NCBI GenBank assembly: GCA_026874595.1
Contig: CM049312.1
Coordinates: forward strand, 31,817,956 to 31,881,955
DNA from: Sipunculus nudus
Lineage: Eukaryota; Annelida; Sipuncula; Golfingiida; Sipunculidae
DNA length: 64,000 bases
Direction: 5' to 3'
Positions 33,801 to 48,700 of this stretch are shown one piece after another. The position numbers and the translations under genes are program-made. Every line of letters starts with the position of its first letter. Positions within the stretch are counted from its first letter, which is position 1. A model generated the notes under the pieces. The model ran no database searches and had not been told where the DNA came from. It worked only from the letters and a program-made list of their open reading frames with translations.

Positions 33801-36594
33801 GGCAAATATGTATTTATGACTTACTGTGATAAAGTCATTTTTTAATCGGCCGTATCCAGACAAACAGGGACAGCAGGAAAAAAAAAAAATTGTGGGTGGT
33901 TTTGCATTCGATGGACCTGGGAACTATATTTAGGCCCTAAACCCATGCAATATATTCTTGACCCAAATATTGATATATAAATAAACACAACAACCCCTAT
34001 ATAAGTATACCTTCTTTACCGGGGAGTCTAAATAACGGTTTGATGTGTCTATATTATATTTACCTTCATTTCAAATTGAATAGAGAAACAGTGATGTGCT
34101 TTTCAGAACTTGAGTTAAGACTGTTTACCTGTCTGTATCATTAATATTAATACTATCCAATCCCCAGGCACGACGCTGCTTGTCTCAGCTAACATGAGTT
34201 AAGCAAATCTTGAAAGTTGAAAATGCTCGGTCGAAACGCTCCCACCGACACAACCTGGACCCTGTTTACTGCATGAAAATATCCATGCAAACACGCGGAA
34301 AGTTTAGCTGGCGCCAGTTAAGAGGAATGTGTCATAGGAATTTACCAAGACATGCATGAATAAAATGTCGTGAAAATGTAATTAATGAACAACTAAAACT
34401 GAGATGTCCTTTCGATTTAAACCTCAGTAACCCATTTTGAAACTACCACATTTGCTCAAATATTTCAGATTTTAGATAATTTTTAGACAATTATTTAAAC
34501 GGTGCTTGAGAACAATATATAAGGTTTAATCCATATCAAATGATATCTTTATGAGTGAAAAGTTTACATTATTTTTATATGTAATACCTGCAGGAATTGA
34601 AGAGCATCAAATGGAAACATAGATAACGAGAACTTTAGAAAGAAAAGATCCGTGAGAATTCGGAGTAGACTGGCCCAGTTGGTTCAGTAGAGAGAGCTCT
34701 CAAACTTGCTCTGACTGTATCGCAACACAGTAGTACAGGCATTGGCATCTGGTGGGGAATTATATGACTAATTACGTATCTCTGACCGTCTCAGTGATAA
34801 GAGCTGGCAATGAGTTTACTTCGGTCGTTGCATCGGATCACGTTTTATTTTATGTATTTTTGTAGCAAACGTAAATAATAACGCTCTCAGAGGGTTTAAA
34901 TAAGAGCGACGATTCAGGAGATCATTTTTGTATGCCTGTTACCTAAATAAATGAAACTATACAAACAGGTTTCGTGTGAAACATGTTGCTGGTAAGGCGC
35001 TGAGAGCTACACATAAAAACGATCCCTGTTATGTGCTACAAATTTAGTAATAATTGTCTAGACGTGTAAAAAAACAACAAATGTAAATGCAGGCTTGAAT
35101 AATAACAAAGCTACACTTAACATATCTTAATACAAACCCTATCTATGTGAGTAATCGACCAGTGATTTCGAGTGATGGGTAACAAGTTTCGGTATATTTT
35201 ATGGCATGAAGAGCAAGAGAGGAACAGCAGAGACTACATTAAGATATGAAGACTGTCAAAGAAAACGGCGACATCATCCCAGGACATCATCCTACTACAA
35301 TTGGGGGATTTTGGCGTTATTTCGTTATTCCGCTTAAAACTTTGCCGATTCATATCCCGTTACATGGAAACTCTCGCCGCAGATAGATTAACATTAGGCG
35401 CTGTCGTCAGAATACGTTCGTGTCGCATATTCGCGTCCTTATTAAACCTATTAAAGTTTATTTCTCCCAGTTTCTCAAACCGCTCCTGTTGACTATACCA
35501 TTTCTCGTACACACTTAAATCCGGACGTCACAGCTGGCATGTCGAAATTTTGGGTATACCGGTAATTGTATTAAAGATAAAGTTTAGTGTCACTTATAAA
35601 TAAAACCGTGAAATGCCATATTGCCATATTCTCTTGATATGAGAAGCACGCATATCTAAGGGACTGAGGTTGACACCAGATGTGTAGCGATTTAGAAGAC
35701 CTCATCAAAACTTTTAAGTTTTGAAAACTATGTTTTTACTTAATTCCAGGTCTAGGCCCTATACCTTGTTTATATCAAACTGGTATAGCCTACTGAAAAC
35801 TGACAGATCACTGGAAATCAGTCAACTTGCTCTGGTGATGTACCATCCGAATACCGAACAGTTATTCATCAGCAAATTTTATTACGGAGAGAAAGTAGAG
35901 AATTCATATGTGACCCATTCCGTAATTAATTAATTAATTGTTCTACTGATTCTCCGCTTAAATTGTTGGTAGATCAATTTCTTTCCTTTTATTCTCTTTT
36001 TCTTTTGCAAATGAAAACCAGGTCCTCGGTAATGTTGCTATTTTGTGCTGTGGAACAAATTACGTTAAAAAATCCTTAAAACATGGAAAAATTTACTAAT
36101 AACATATTTTTGATTTTATATATAGGCCTATCATTTGAAGTTTTTGTGTTTTCTCGGTATGCTGGCATTATTACACGTATTTTGTCTCAACTGAAAATTC
36201 TTTTACACAATTTTTATTGTTCCAGATTCCGTAGAGCACTAATTTACTTTAGCGGCCCGAATCTCTTCGTTAGGCCGAACGCCTGGAAACATGCATGTGG
36301 ACCTTCAGAGCAGAATTTTTGTAGGTGTGCCAACATATTTTGTGTTTCAAAGTTTAATATGGTGTGTTAAGTGGCTTGGATAAACATATAGCACCTGTTA
36401 TACATACGCAGTATTAGCACTTATGGATAATATGAAATAGAAATAACAGGAAAACAGTTTGATGAATGCATAGGCCTGTTTGTATACCTGGAGTTCCCAG
36501 CAAGTTAGTTCATTATAAACTCCTTTCCTCTAGTAAAACCGTGACTTATACTGCCATCTGTTGGGCTTGACGGACACTATGTTGACAGGGAGAT
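30715..36594. other. Long intergenic region between the LTR-like segment and AKAP10
   Basis: Nearly 6 kb with no supported exon. Contains an (AT)n tract (30797-30836), poly-G runs near 31432-31451 and 32266-32281, and the GGATCC-ended MITE relative at 32253-32460. A degenerate tRNA-like GGCCCAGTTGGTTCAGTAGAG near 34672 may be an old SINE head. Scattered ORFs under 100 codons have no domain, coding bias or splice context. Confidence 0.4.
32253..32460. mobile_element. GGATCC-ended poly-G/C MITE relative
   Basis: CGCGGATCCGGGGG at the left and CCTGGATCCGCCCCTG at the right form inverted ends like those of 28984-29142, with a G run inside the left end and CCCCCTCCC inside the right. Confidence 0.45.
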
Positions 36595-36753
36595 CCCGTG
36601 CTGCGCGAGACGTGAGCAGAAAGATGGCCGCCCCCTTGCACTTTGATCCAGTGCCAACGGGGTGGACACTCTGGTAAAAAATAAGAAATATGGCTGTTAA
36701 ATATTCAAATTACTTGGTCAAAACTAGATGTGGATAATATCCTCCAGTCAATC
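36595..36753 (+). promoter_or_regulatory. AKAP10 5' region: YY1-type motif and upstream ORF
   Basis: CpG-containing stretch before the AKAP10 start. AAGATGGCCGCC (36621-36632) matches the YY1 consensus seen at many TATA-less animal promoters. Its ATG opens an 18-codon uORF including stop (36624-36677), ending 76 nt before the AKAP10 ATG. The transcription start is not defined, so the ATG may be promoter DNA only. Confidence 0.45.
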
Positions 36754-36778
36754 ATGCCGTTATTCAGGAAAAAATCAG
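36754..36778 (+). CDS. AKAP10: AKAP10 exon 1 (coding part)
   Basis: ATG CCG ... encodes MPLFRKKS plus one base, then GTGAGC. Chosen because it gives the MxFFR-K-type start of AKAP10 and the phase-1 end required by exon 2 (G|AT, Asp). Confidence 0.8.
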
Positions 36779-39700
36779 GTGAGCTCAGATATAATTTACA
36801 ATTTTGACATTTGTTATTGAATGAGATGACAGCTGATTCAGGAAAGACCGTTTCTGCTTGACTTGGTTTACAACTGTTTTTCTGGATTTTCACCATGATC
36901 TTGCATCTAAAGACATCTAGCATGCACATCGTATGTACTACACAATTTTTGGCACATGATCAGTTGTATTTTCATACATTGTACGTCAGGCTTTATCTCA
37001 CAATGAACCCACTAATTTTGACAAGTGTCAGTGACACACAGTTCCCACCCCCCTCAGACAGGCTCTTTACCCTAGCTTCTGTGCTGTCTTACTACGCTGT
37101 GCGAAAGCCCTAGAGGTTGATTTGAGGAAACTGGAGACATTCCACATGAAAATTTAATTCTAATTTTTCGTCTGAAAATGTCGTATTCGTTATGAAATAA
37201 AGATATTCTTATCAAATGCGCATATAACATACCACTGAGACAGTGTTTGGCCACTTTAAATGTTGATTAGCAGAATATATATTGTCCTTATAAACAGTGA
37301 TACGCCGGGAACAATTTCTGCTCTGCATGGTTTTCCCCCAGGCAAGGCTGGCCAGCAGCCGCCTGTGTAACCAGTGGCAACAGGCCATGTTGGCTCAGCG
37401 CGCAAAGGTCAAGCAGTTCGATGTTTCAGATTCTGAGACAGTTTCAAGCGCCAGGGTTGCTAAGTTTTAAAAGTGAGTCTTCTTTTCATACAAAAACATA
37501 ATATTTAGCTGAATTTCTTGGTCATTTGAATAAAGTACTATATCTCTATTAGAATATTTAAAGTTTGCTTGTCATTAACGCAATATTTGATTTTACATGA
37601 TTTTTTTCCTGACAAGGGTTTTTTAAGTTCTCCAGTTAACTCTGAAGCATTTTATGTGGCTTTATCCAGAATCCTGGATATCGCCGCATTTAATGCAGTT
37701 AACTGGCTCTGTGACTGGATGTTCTGAAGTTGACTGTACAAGGCCTGTACTGGTGCATATTTGGACATCTGTCATATAAAAGCTGTATAAGTTTATTCAG
37801 CATTGACATTTGTTTGGACCAAGTCTAAAACTGAACCCTGACGGGTACTTTGTAAAACCCGGACTCGGACTCGCACAGTAATAATCAACGGACCTCAAAA
37901 ATGTAATTATTCCTGTGGAGTCTGAGACTGGAAAAAAAAGATCAAGAGAAAATGTTTTCAGGAGTTATTATGTCAATTACACCTATGTCATTTGTCAAAG
38001 TAAGAGTTGGAGTCCAGTTAAACATGCATTGTAGATGTTACTGATAACATGAGAAAACATTCGTATTGTATTCTAAAACAGTAAACTGTTAAGCATCTAA
38101 CACAAGTAAATTTGTTATGAAACAATGATCTATACAGTATATAAGCTGTTGTTTTTGGGTAGGGCGATTATTACCGTGGAGTCTGAGTCTGGGGTCTGAG
38201 ACCGGGTTTTACCAAGTATCATGCATACGGGCCTCACAAACATCCCAATGCCCTGGCCAGTGCCAGACTGCCACATTACGTTCTTCCAGCTGTCAGATCA
38301 GGCCAGAAAACTTGTCCCGTATAAATGTTCAAATCCAAGCCCCACCAATGGTAATTTTTATGTTAGAATTATGAGATGTAGCATGCTTTTAATCATACAG
38401 CGATATAGCATGCTTGTCCCATAACAACATAACCAGTTAATGTTTTAGTAAACTAAATCCCATTTGCCATCTTTCTTGCATACATATGTTATCAGTTCTG
38501 GTTCCTAAACTTTTAAATTGACTGGCAGTCGGAAGCCTTTTTATATGCCTGTCATGTAACGGGAGTATAATGGGGTTTATGGTATACCCACCGCCCGTCC
38601 ATTAACTTTTAGTGTTGCCGCATTAACTTAGAGGGGCTTTGATGGGTTTTCACAAAACTCACCATAACTACTTACCAACAGATTATCTCACCCAAGTTTG
38701 ATTATGGGCAACATCCATGCATATTTAATAAGGTCACAGGTCACTAGGTTACTTAGTGGTGTTGCTGTGATAACTTTTGATAAAACCCAACAGAAATGTT
38801 AATGAACAGTTAATCAATAAAATATCTCACTTAGAAGTTTTATTTTCAGTGAAATCCATGAATATGGTCAGTGAATGAGGTCAGAGGTCACTATGTCATT
38901 CAGTAAACAACCATGATTTTGTTTCACCTATTATATTTTACCCTTTTCATTGTCACTCCACAACTGTGGTTTTTAGCTCAGCTGACTTTCAGTCATGCTC
39001 GGCTATAGCGATGGGTCTTTGTCCGTCGTCCTTCCGTCTGTCCGTCCGGCTGGCCGTTAGCAGGGCACAAATTGTAACCGTAGGGGCTAGGGCCATGAAC
39101 CCTATGCAGTCTTAGAGGTTATAAAAAGATCTCCTTGCAAACCCTGAAATTAGGTCACTGTGACCTATATTCTCGAAGTTATGGGGTGTGTTTGCACCCC
39201 CCAGAAATAACTCTTTGAGACAAAATTTTCATCCCAAACCTTCAATCTTTCACATACAGCTCACCTACCAACAGGGGAAGAACCATAATTTTTTTTAGGT
39301 CAAAGGTCAAAGGTCAAGGTCACAGGAGCCTCTTCTTTGAAAAGCCTGTGGATGCATTTTAAGCCAACCCTTTCATCCCAATTCTTTGATTTTTCACATA
39401 TAGCTCACCTACTAAGTTGGAGAAGAATCCTATTGATTTTGAGGTCACAAGGTCAAAGGTCAGGGTCACAGGATCCACTTCTTTGAAAAGGTTGTGGACA
39501 CATTTCAAGCTAGACTTTTCATTCCAAACCTTCCAGCACTGATATCGCTTCTCTGCCAGCAGGGGAAAAGACCTGTTGATTTTGAGGTCAAAGGTCAAGT
39601 TCACAGCACCCACTTCTTGCGTGGAGTCATTTTCAGGCAAACTTTTCAATCTGTACCTTCCATCTGTCATATATGGCTTACCTACCAATAAGGGAAGAAG

Positions 39701-42700
39701 CCTAGTGATGTTGAGGTCAAAAAGTCAAAGGTCAAGGTCACAATGTTAAATTGTTCTAAATGCTTGTGAGCATATTTCAAGTGTAATTGTTCAACCCAAA
39801 CCTTCAGTCTTTCACATATGCCACATCTATGCATCACTCAGTTTGACTCAAACTTCATATTTATGGGTCTTTTTGCTTGAATAAATAACTTATTGAATTT
39901 GGGGTCAGCTGGTCAGCTGGTCAGCAGGTTAAAGGTTGCAGGTCAAAGTTATCCACCCATTGGTTGCCAAGTAATTACACCAGATTTAAGTGGTTAGTAG
40001 TTACCCATCATTTAGAAAGAATCCAGTTGATATATTGGCAAAAGGCCAAGGTCATATGTCAGGGATGTTCACAGTTACTTATATTAAAGACCATCTCTAT
40101 TTTTCTTGTATACATAACCATCCCACTCCAGCTGGTACATCTCCCTGTGTGGCTGTAATTGTGAGTGACACTGGTGACATATGACTCCCTTTTGTATCAG
40201 CCTATTAAGTGATAAGGCTCAGTGATAAGTACCTCGTTACTTCATAACAAAAACACTGTTGTCAGAATGCTTCAGCCAGGCATTAAGACTATGAGAGTAT
40301 AGTATTAAGGTTTAGCTACTGATTTATAAGATGATGGGAACATTTTGCAGTTTATTTTATGGAATCCTAGCATAATAAACTTAGTTTCCTAGATATCTGA
40401 ATATTTTAATATATATCACCAGATATAAAAGCAAGTGTTTGTTCTCGTAATATGTGGATGTGTACCTTGATTTAGGATGGCTTTTTGTTTTATTTCAAGA
40501 CTCTTAGTCATGCTTTCTGCATTTCTTTTCTTTCAGGTTTGGCAGTTTACCTACCCTGCTGACCCCATTGAAAAGCAGAGTGATAATAAAAAATATTGGA
40601 CTTACACTTTTTACAATTGCATATCTATAAATCTGATATGAGGGCCTGGACATGCGTTTTGAATTATTTTGGGCATTCATTACTGGATAATTTGCCCCAA
40701 GTTTGGTCTCTTATTGGAGAATGTGGGATATCAAATGTCATACTTGCCAGAAATCCATTATGTCTGCCAGTCAGCCACCTTAGAAATTCTTTCTTCAGTG
40801 CAGTTTCAGTAATTTTTCTTTTATGTTTGGTCCGATTTAGAGAATGTTGTCTGATTTCAGACTTGTCAGAAGTCCAATATGGCCACCAGGCAACCATCTT
40901 TTAATTCCTTTTGATCATATTATCTCAAGAACAGTTAAAGTGAATGCAGTTGGATGTATATTTATGTAATCTTGTAAAGGATTGGGTCAAATATTTCTGA
41001 ATAAATATTACCATCATTTATAAAAGTGCAGTACAGTTGGCTTGTATTGAATAAAAATTCATACAGATGCACCTGTTTCTCAATAATTCTTGCATGTATT
41101 TCCTTGATTTTTGCTATATATTTTGATCTTATATTTGCCCTTTGTGGTGTTCCTTTGAGATTGACAGGTTTCAAGCAAGCTGTTGGAATAGTTCCTGATA
41201 GCTTAACAATCATGCATTTTCCTCAGACCATCAATTCACTGTGTTTTAACCAGACATAGGTGATATATACTTCTGTTGTCATAGAAAATTTTCAACAAAT
41301 TGGCAAATTGGTTCTTCAAAATTTGACTGGAAGTTGTGAATCTCAGTCCATGATGTCACAGGTCATGCTTGGCAGCTGAGCGTCATGACCCATGGGTCAC
41401 TTGTTATTTCATGAAAGCAATATTTAAAGACCAGATATTTCACTTAATTTAATTTGTGTTAATACCAATCTTGATGGCCATTACCATAATCTTAAAACAC
41501 TTTTAATCAAGCACAAAAAGTAAACAAGAAACACAGCCAATGTATTGTATAACTTTGTTAAAATTGGGTTCATTTGTTGAGATTGATCCTTATATCAGAC
41601 CACCTGTATCAATTGATATATCTAATCTATAATTCAATTAATTGAGCCAGACCTACTTTGAAAGCCTTTATTCTCTGCATTTTACTAGAGATATTGAATT
41701 TATCATAATTGACATTTGTGAATATTCATTACTTAAAAATCTCTCAGCATCACAGGTTATAAATAAATATTGGTGTAGTTAGCCTTTGATAGTGGATTCT
41801 AAATTTACTCCTGAAACCAGTGGATATTGATAAAATTTGCACTTCCATCCAGTGTTAACACTGGTATGGTGTAAGTCATGATAAATCAATATCTGTTGGT
41901 AAATAAACTTGTAGGTTCTATCAAAGCTGTCTCTTCTAAATTGTATTAAAGTGCTAGCCTCTGTATATTATATCGCTACAGAAAATCATGGAAGGAGGTT
42001 CAAAGTACATTAAAAATTTCATGTCTTTTGCTATCACACAAAAATTAGCACAGATTTTATGGAAACCAAGAATGTTGACACATTGCTGGCAATGAACACT
42101 AGTGTCCGCTATAAAAATAGAATCTTCTTAACTCTTCATGACCATAAACTTGGTCAGATAATTGAGACAATGAGCAATGTAAAAGTCTAACTGATCAGAG
42201 TTTTGAAGGAATTATTAATTTAAGTATATTCATAGAAAAAAATGGTTGTGTATCATTAGGAGAGAAACTGACAGATGCAGGTCACAAATTTCCTGCTTTA
42301 CATTTTTTTATTAGTGATTGTGCACTTTATCAGGTTACCATGTGACCCTGTATTGGCAATAAGTATGTTTGATGTGGAGGGTGATATTTGGGGGGGGGGG
42401 GTTAAAGTGACACGAGTTGTTCCTGAGAAACATATGATAAATTCCTTTTGTGTAATCGTAATATGTTTTTATTTAGACTATCTGTATGAATATGATTTTA
42501 ATACCATAAATTTTATCAAGTTTTCTTTTTAACTTTACTGCATTCATTTAATTTTTGTATCATTTTTTTCTGTTAGCTGTAAAATATAACAGTTTGAGCT
42601 TAGATATAAGGATTTGCACTGGCCTATGGGTACTCAGTGTTTGAAGTTTGTAATCTACAATTATTGTTGTTGATAGAGAAGTCACTACTTGCCATAGGTG

Positions 42701-45700
42701 TGCTTTGAATATGTATGCTGTATAAATTCTGAACTCCATACCATGGTTATTGTAGCAGGTAAGGTCATCCATTTATCATTGCTAAGTGTTTGCATTCCAA
42801 GCCGAGGCCACCACAGATTGTGAATTGAAAACAATAATTCTGTCTAGGTTTTGCTAAATTGAATGATCACATCTAAACAGGTTCAGTCCAAAAAGTGCAA
42901 ATCCATTTATATCCTCTTTAATTCTTGTAGCAGACATTTGGTACATGGGTAAATGTGTATTTTAGAAGGTTCTTGCAAAGGCCTTTTTTACAGTCTTTAA
43001 CACCAATTATAAACAAAGCTGGTATTCTGTAATACAGAGGAGATTTATACTTTTAGAACAAGAAGGGTTATTAAATGAAAGTTGGTGTTGTTTAATAATA
43101 ATTACTTCTCCCACTATATTTATTGGCTCAAATTTTGATCTTCTGCCATAATGGTTTTCATGAGATTGATGATGTGGTTAAGAAAACTTTAGCATTTTAC
43201 AGTCTATATTTGAGCATTTTTGGTCATTAGATATCAGATAGATTGGTTATATATTTAACTTCATAAGTCTTATTTTTATTTAAGTATACATCCCTTCTGA
43301 ATATAGAATAATAAAATTGTAAAAACTTAAAATATTGCTTCTAAAGAAGATAGTAATTAAGCCTTTGAAAGAACCTATAAAATGCACCTTTACTGGTTTA
43401 TGTTTTCTTCTCATGACATAAATCTGCCAATCAACCAGTCAAAGAAAATTCAATAAAAGTGTATTGATTTTCACATTAACCACGTACATGGTCTATAGAG
43501 TGTTCTTCCACAGGTCACAAGTTCAAATGTGCACATTTATCACACCAAAATGAATTCTGAATGTATCTGATGTTTGTTCTACAGATCGCAAGTCCACAGC
43601 AGTTGCTGCCAAAATTAAGGGCACAGACAAGAAAGGTCACAAGAGGGTACCATCACAGAGCAGTATTGGCTCAGCCTCAGATATCTTGCCAAATGGTGAT
43701 CTTGGTAAGAACAACAGCAAACAAACATTCTCTCTGCAATGTCCATCATATAGTGATATGTACTCTATCATTAGTAATACCCACCTACCACTATACTTAC
43801 ATGTACAAACTTTGTTATTTTGTGATGCTGAAAAGAACCAAGGGTGCAACACCAAACAATTTGTACAAGTTTTGTCAGGACAAATTGTTTTAAAATATTA
43901 TAATACAGTTTAAATAAAAATAAACACTGTTAATAATCGTCTGACAATTCATCTGCAAATATTTTCCTGTGATGTGATCACACTACACTGACCAAACATT
44001 TGCAGTACCAATTGAACAAGCTTCTGTGGCTCAGGGATAGAGTACAGGGCTCAGAGCCGGGAGATTGTGAGTTAAAATCTCAGCTGAGGCGGTGAGATTT
44101 TTCATGGTCAACCCCCACCCAGGGTGAGCGCTCTGCAGGCTTTAATGGAAAGGCTGTCCCCAACATCCATGTTTCACTCACAAACGAGTGCTCCTTTTTG
44201 GGGTTCCATGGTGGTATGACCCAACAATGGAGACAATTATGCACCCAGGGCCTGCAGTAGTTACCAGGCCTTGTTAGTGCCAGGATATATAATGAGAGGA
44301 AGTGTGTGATAATACCCTGTCACTGAGGCTGAAACCGGAATGGAACTCTGCAGATGTACATATACAAAGTTAACTTAGCATTTAAAAAAATGAGGGCATT
44401 ACCTCCATTAAAAAAATATTTAAAAAAAAACCTCTACCAAATGTAATCTCCTCCTCTGTATCACAGTCACCCAGTTCACTGCAAACGTACATTTTTAATA
44501 TAATCCTCTGGAAGAAACTTCAACAATTACCATCTGTGAATAACTGTGACTATGTGCTATATTTACAATGCTACCTATTGTCAATAATTGTTTTTTGTAT
44601 TGGATGGGCTTGCACCCACTAGCTTTGAAACACTGTACTCATACCTTGATCACTGTATTCTTATTGCACTTTACTGTATCAATGCAATCATTCAAGCAAA
44701 CAACAGTTGACATAATAAAATCAATTTTTTTTTAATTTCATGTAAATTTTTTTCAATTTAATTGTTTAAAGTTAAAAGACTTTGTAAAATGTTCAAAGAG
44801 CAATGGTTAAACTGATGGTCTTCAGTGTTTACTAAGTTTTAGGGTCTGTTGTGCATATTCTTGCCAAGCCTTACAGGGCTCAACATTAACTTTTACTTGC
44901 CCTTCTAGAATTTGTACTTGCCCTACAAATGTTATTGATTGTATTCAAGAACACAAAGATCCTTTTTCAAGACTTGACTTCGCTAAAAGTGTATGATGGA
45001 CCCGCTTGCGCTACTGGGCAAATAGGAGGAGACTTCTAGTTGCCCTTCCACTATTTTTTAGCTCAGCTGACTTTCAGTCATGCTGGGCTATAGCGATGGG
45101 TCTTTGTCCCTCGTCCTTCCGTCTGTCCGTCCGGCCGTCCTTCCGTCTGTCCCTCCGGCCGGTACATCGTATGTACTACACAGTATATGGCACATGATCA
45201 GTTGTATTTTCATACATTGTACATCAGGCTTTATCTCACAATGAACCCACTAATTTTGACAAGTGTCAGTGACACACAGTTCCCACCCCCCTCAGACAGG
45301 CTCTTTACCCTAGCTCCCGTGCTGTCTTACTTACGCTGTGCGAAAGCCCTAGAGGTTGATTTGAGGAAACTGGAGACATTCCACATGAAAATTTAATTTT
45401 AATTTTTCGTCTGAAAATGTCGTATTCATTATGAAATAAAGATATTCTTATCAAATACGCATATAACATACCACTGAGACAGTGTTTGGCCACTTTAAAT
45501 GTTGATTAGCAGAATATATATTGTCCTTATAAACAGTGATACGCCGGGAACAATTTCTGCTCTGCATGGTTTTCCCCCAGGCAAGGCTGGCCGGCAGCCG
45601 CCTGTGTAACCAGTGGCAACGGGCCGTGTTGGCTCAGTGCACAAAGGTCAAGCAGTTCGTTGTTTCAGATTCTGAGACAGTTTCAAGCGCCAGGGTTGCT

Positions 45701-48700
45701 AAGTTTTAAAAGTGAGTCTTCTTTTCATACAAAAACATAATATTTAGCTGAATTTCTTGGTCATTTGAATAAAGTACTATATCTCTATTAGAATATTTAA
45801 AGTTTCCTTGTCATAAACGCAATTTTTGATTTTACATGATTTTTTTCCCGACAAGTGTTTTAAGTTCTCCAGTTTACTCTGAAGCATTTTATGTGGCGGT
45901 ATCCAGGATCCTGGATATCGCGGCATTTAATGCAGTTAACAGGCTCTGTGACTGGATGTTCTGAAGTTGACTGTACAAGGCCTGTACTGGTGCATATTTG
46001 GACATCTGTCATATAAAAGCTGTATAAGTTTATTCAGCATTGACATTTGTTTGGACCAAGTCTAGAACTGAACCCTGACGGGTACTTCGTAAAACCTGGA
46101 CTCGGACTCGCACAGTAATAATCAACGGACCTCAAAAATGTAATTATTCCTGTGGAGTCTGAGACTGGAAAAAAAAGAACAAGAGAAAATGTTTTCAGGA
46201 GTTATTATGTCAATTACACCTATGTCATTTGTCAAAGTAAGAGTTGGAGTCCAGTTAAACATGCATTGTAGATGTTACTGATAACATGAGAAAACATTCG
46301 TATTGTATTCTAAAACAGTAAACTGTTAAGCATCTAACACAAGTAAATTTGTTATGAAACAATGATCTATACAGTATATAAGCTGTTGTTTTGGGGTCGG
46401 GCGATTATTACCGTGGAGTCTGAGTGTGGGGTCTGAGTCCGGTTAGTGGTACCAAGTATCATGCATACGGGCCTCACAAACACCCCAATGCCCTGGCCAG
46501 TGCCAGACTGCCACATTACGTTCTTCGAGCTGTCAGATAAGGCCAGAAAACTTGTCCCGTATAAATGTTCAAATCCAAGCCCCACCAATGGTAAATTTTA
46601 TGTTAGAATTATGAGATGTAGCATGCTTTTAATCATACAGCAATATAGCATGCTTGTCCCATAACGACATAACCAGTTAATGTTTTAGTAAACTAAATCC
46701 CATTTGCCATCTTTCTTGCATACATATGTTATCAGTTCTGGTTCCTAAACTTTTAAATTGACTGGCAGTCGGAAGCCTTTTTATATGTGTGTCATATAAT
46801 GGGAGTATAATGGGGTTTATGGTATACCCACCGTCCGTCCATTAACTTTTAGTGTTGCCGCGGTAACTAAGAGGGGCTTTGATGGATTTTCACAAAACTC
46901 ACCATAACTACTTACCAACAGATTATCTCACCCAAGTTTGATTATGGGCAACATCCATGCATATTTAATAAGGTCACAGGTCACTAGGTTACTTAGTGGT
47001 GTTGCTGTGATAACTTTTGATAAAACCCAACAGAAATGTTAATGAACAGTTAATCAATAAAATATCTCACTTAGAAGTTTTATTTCCAGTGAAATCCATG
47101 AATATGGTCAGTGAATGAGGTCAGAGGTCACTATGTCATTCAGTAAACAACCATGATTTTGTTTCACCTATTATATTTTACCCTTTTCATTGTCACTCCA
47201 CAACTGTGGTTTTTAGCTCAGCTGACTTTCAGTCATGCTGGGCTATGGCTTGGGTCTTTGTCCGTCGTCCTTCCGTCTGTCCGGCCGGCCGTCCGGCCGT
47301 CCGTTAGCAGGGCACAAATGGTAACCGTAGGGGCTAGGGCCATGAACCCTATGCAGTCTTAGAGGTTATAAAAAGATCTCCTTGCAAACCTGAAATTAGG
47401 TCACTGCGACCTATATTCTCGAAGTTATGGGGTGTGTTTGCACCCCCCAGAAATAACTCTTTGAGACAAAATTTTCATCCCAAACCTTCCATCTTTCACA
47501 TACAGCTCACCTACCAACAGGGGAAGAACCATAATTTTTTTGAGGTCAAAAGGTCAAAGGTCAAGGTCACAGGAGCCTCTTCTTTGAAAAGCCTGTGGAT
47601 GCATTTTAAGCCAACCCTTTCATCCCAATTCTTTGATCTTTCACATATAGCTCACCTACTAAGTTGGAGAAGAATCCTATAGATTTTCAGGTCACAAGGT
47701 CAAAGGTCAGGGTCACAGGATCCACTTCTTTGAAAAGGTTGTGGACACATTTCAAGCTAGACTTTTCATTCCAAACTTTCCAGCACTGATATCACTTCTC
47801 TGCCAACAGGGGAAAAGACCTGTTGATTTTGAGGTCAAAGGTCAAGTTCACAGCACCCACTTCTTGCGTGGAGTCTTTTTCAGGCAAACTTTTCAATCTG
47901 TACCTTCCATCTGTCATATATGGCTTACCTACCAATAAGGGAAGAAGCCTATTGATGTTGAGGTCAAAAAGTCAAAGGTCAAGGTCACAATATTTAATTG
48001 TTCTAAATGCTTGTGAGCATATTTCAAGTGTAACTGTTCAACCCAAACCTTCAGTCTTTCACATATGCCACATCTATGCATCACTCAGTTTGACTCAAAC
48101 TTCATATTTATGGGTCTTTTTGCTTGAATAAATAACTTATTGAATTTCGGGTCAGCTGGTCAGCAGGTTAAAGGTTGCAGGTCAAAGTTATTCACCCATT
48201 GGTTGCCAAGTAATTACACCAGATTTAAGTGGTTAGTAGTTACCCATCATTTAGAAAGAATCCAGTTGATATATGGGTAAAAGGCCAAGGTCATAGGTCA
48301 GGGATGTTCACAATTACTTATTTTATAGACCATCTCTATTTTTCTTGTATATATAACCATCCCACTCCAGCTGGTACATCTCCCTGTGTGGCTGTAATTG
48401 TGAGTGACACTGGTGACATATGATTCCCTTTTGTATCAGCCTATTAAGTGATAAGGCTCAGTGATAAGTACCTTGTTACTTCATAACAAAAACACTGTTG
48501 TCAGAATGCTTCAGCCAGGCATTAAGACTATGAGAGTATAGTATTAAGGTTTAGCTACTGATTTATAAGATGATGGGAACATTTTGCAGTTTATTTTATG
48601 GAATCCTAGCATAATAAACTTAGTTTCCTAGATATCTGAATATTTTAATATATACCACCACATATAAAAGCAAGTGTTTGTTCTCGTAATATGTGGATGT

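Larger units (their letters stand above)
36779..43584 (+). other. AKAP10 intron 1
   Basis: 6.8 kb. Two-thirds is the 4.5-kb repeat (36926-41406). The rest is AT-rich, with a short G run at 42391-42400 and no exon seen. Confidence 0.75.

Noticed and set aside
37342-37470. Exon-like ORF (ARLASSRLCNQWQ...) after a polypyrimidine-AG in the 4.5-kb repeat
   Set aside because: Ends in a stop, so it cannot be an internal AKAP10 exon. The differences seen from copy 2 (45581-45709) all change the amino acid, arguing against constraint. Possibly an ancient captured exon.
38221-38424. ORF MHTGLTNIPMPWPVPDCH... present in both repeat copies
   Set aside because: No recognised domain. It is preserved only because the two copies are nearly identical, so that is not evidence for coding.
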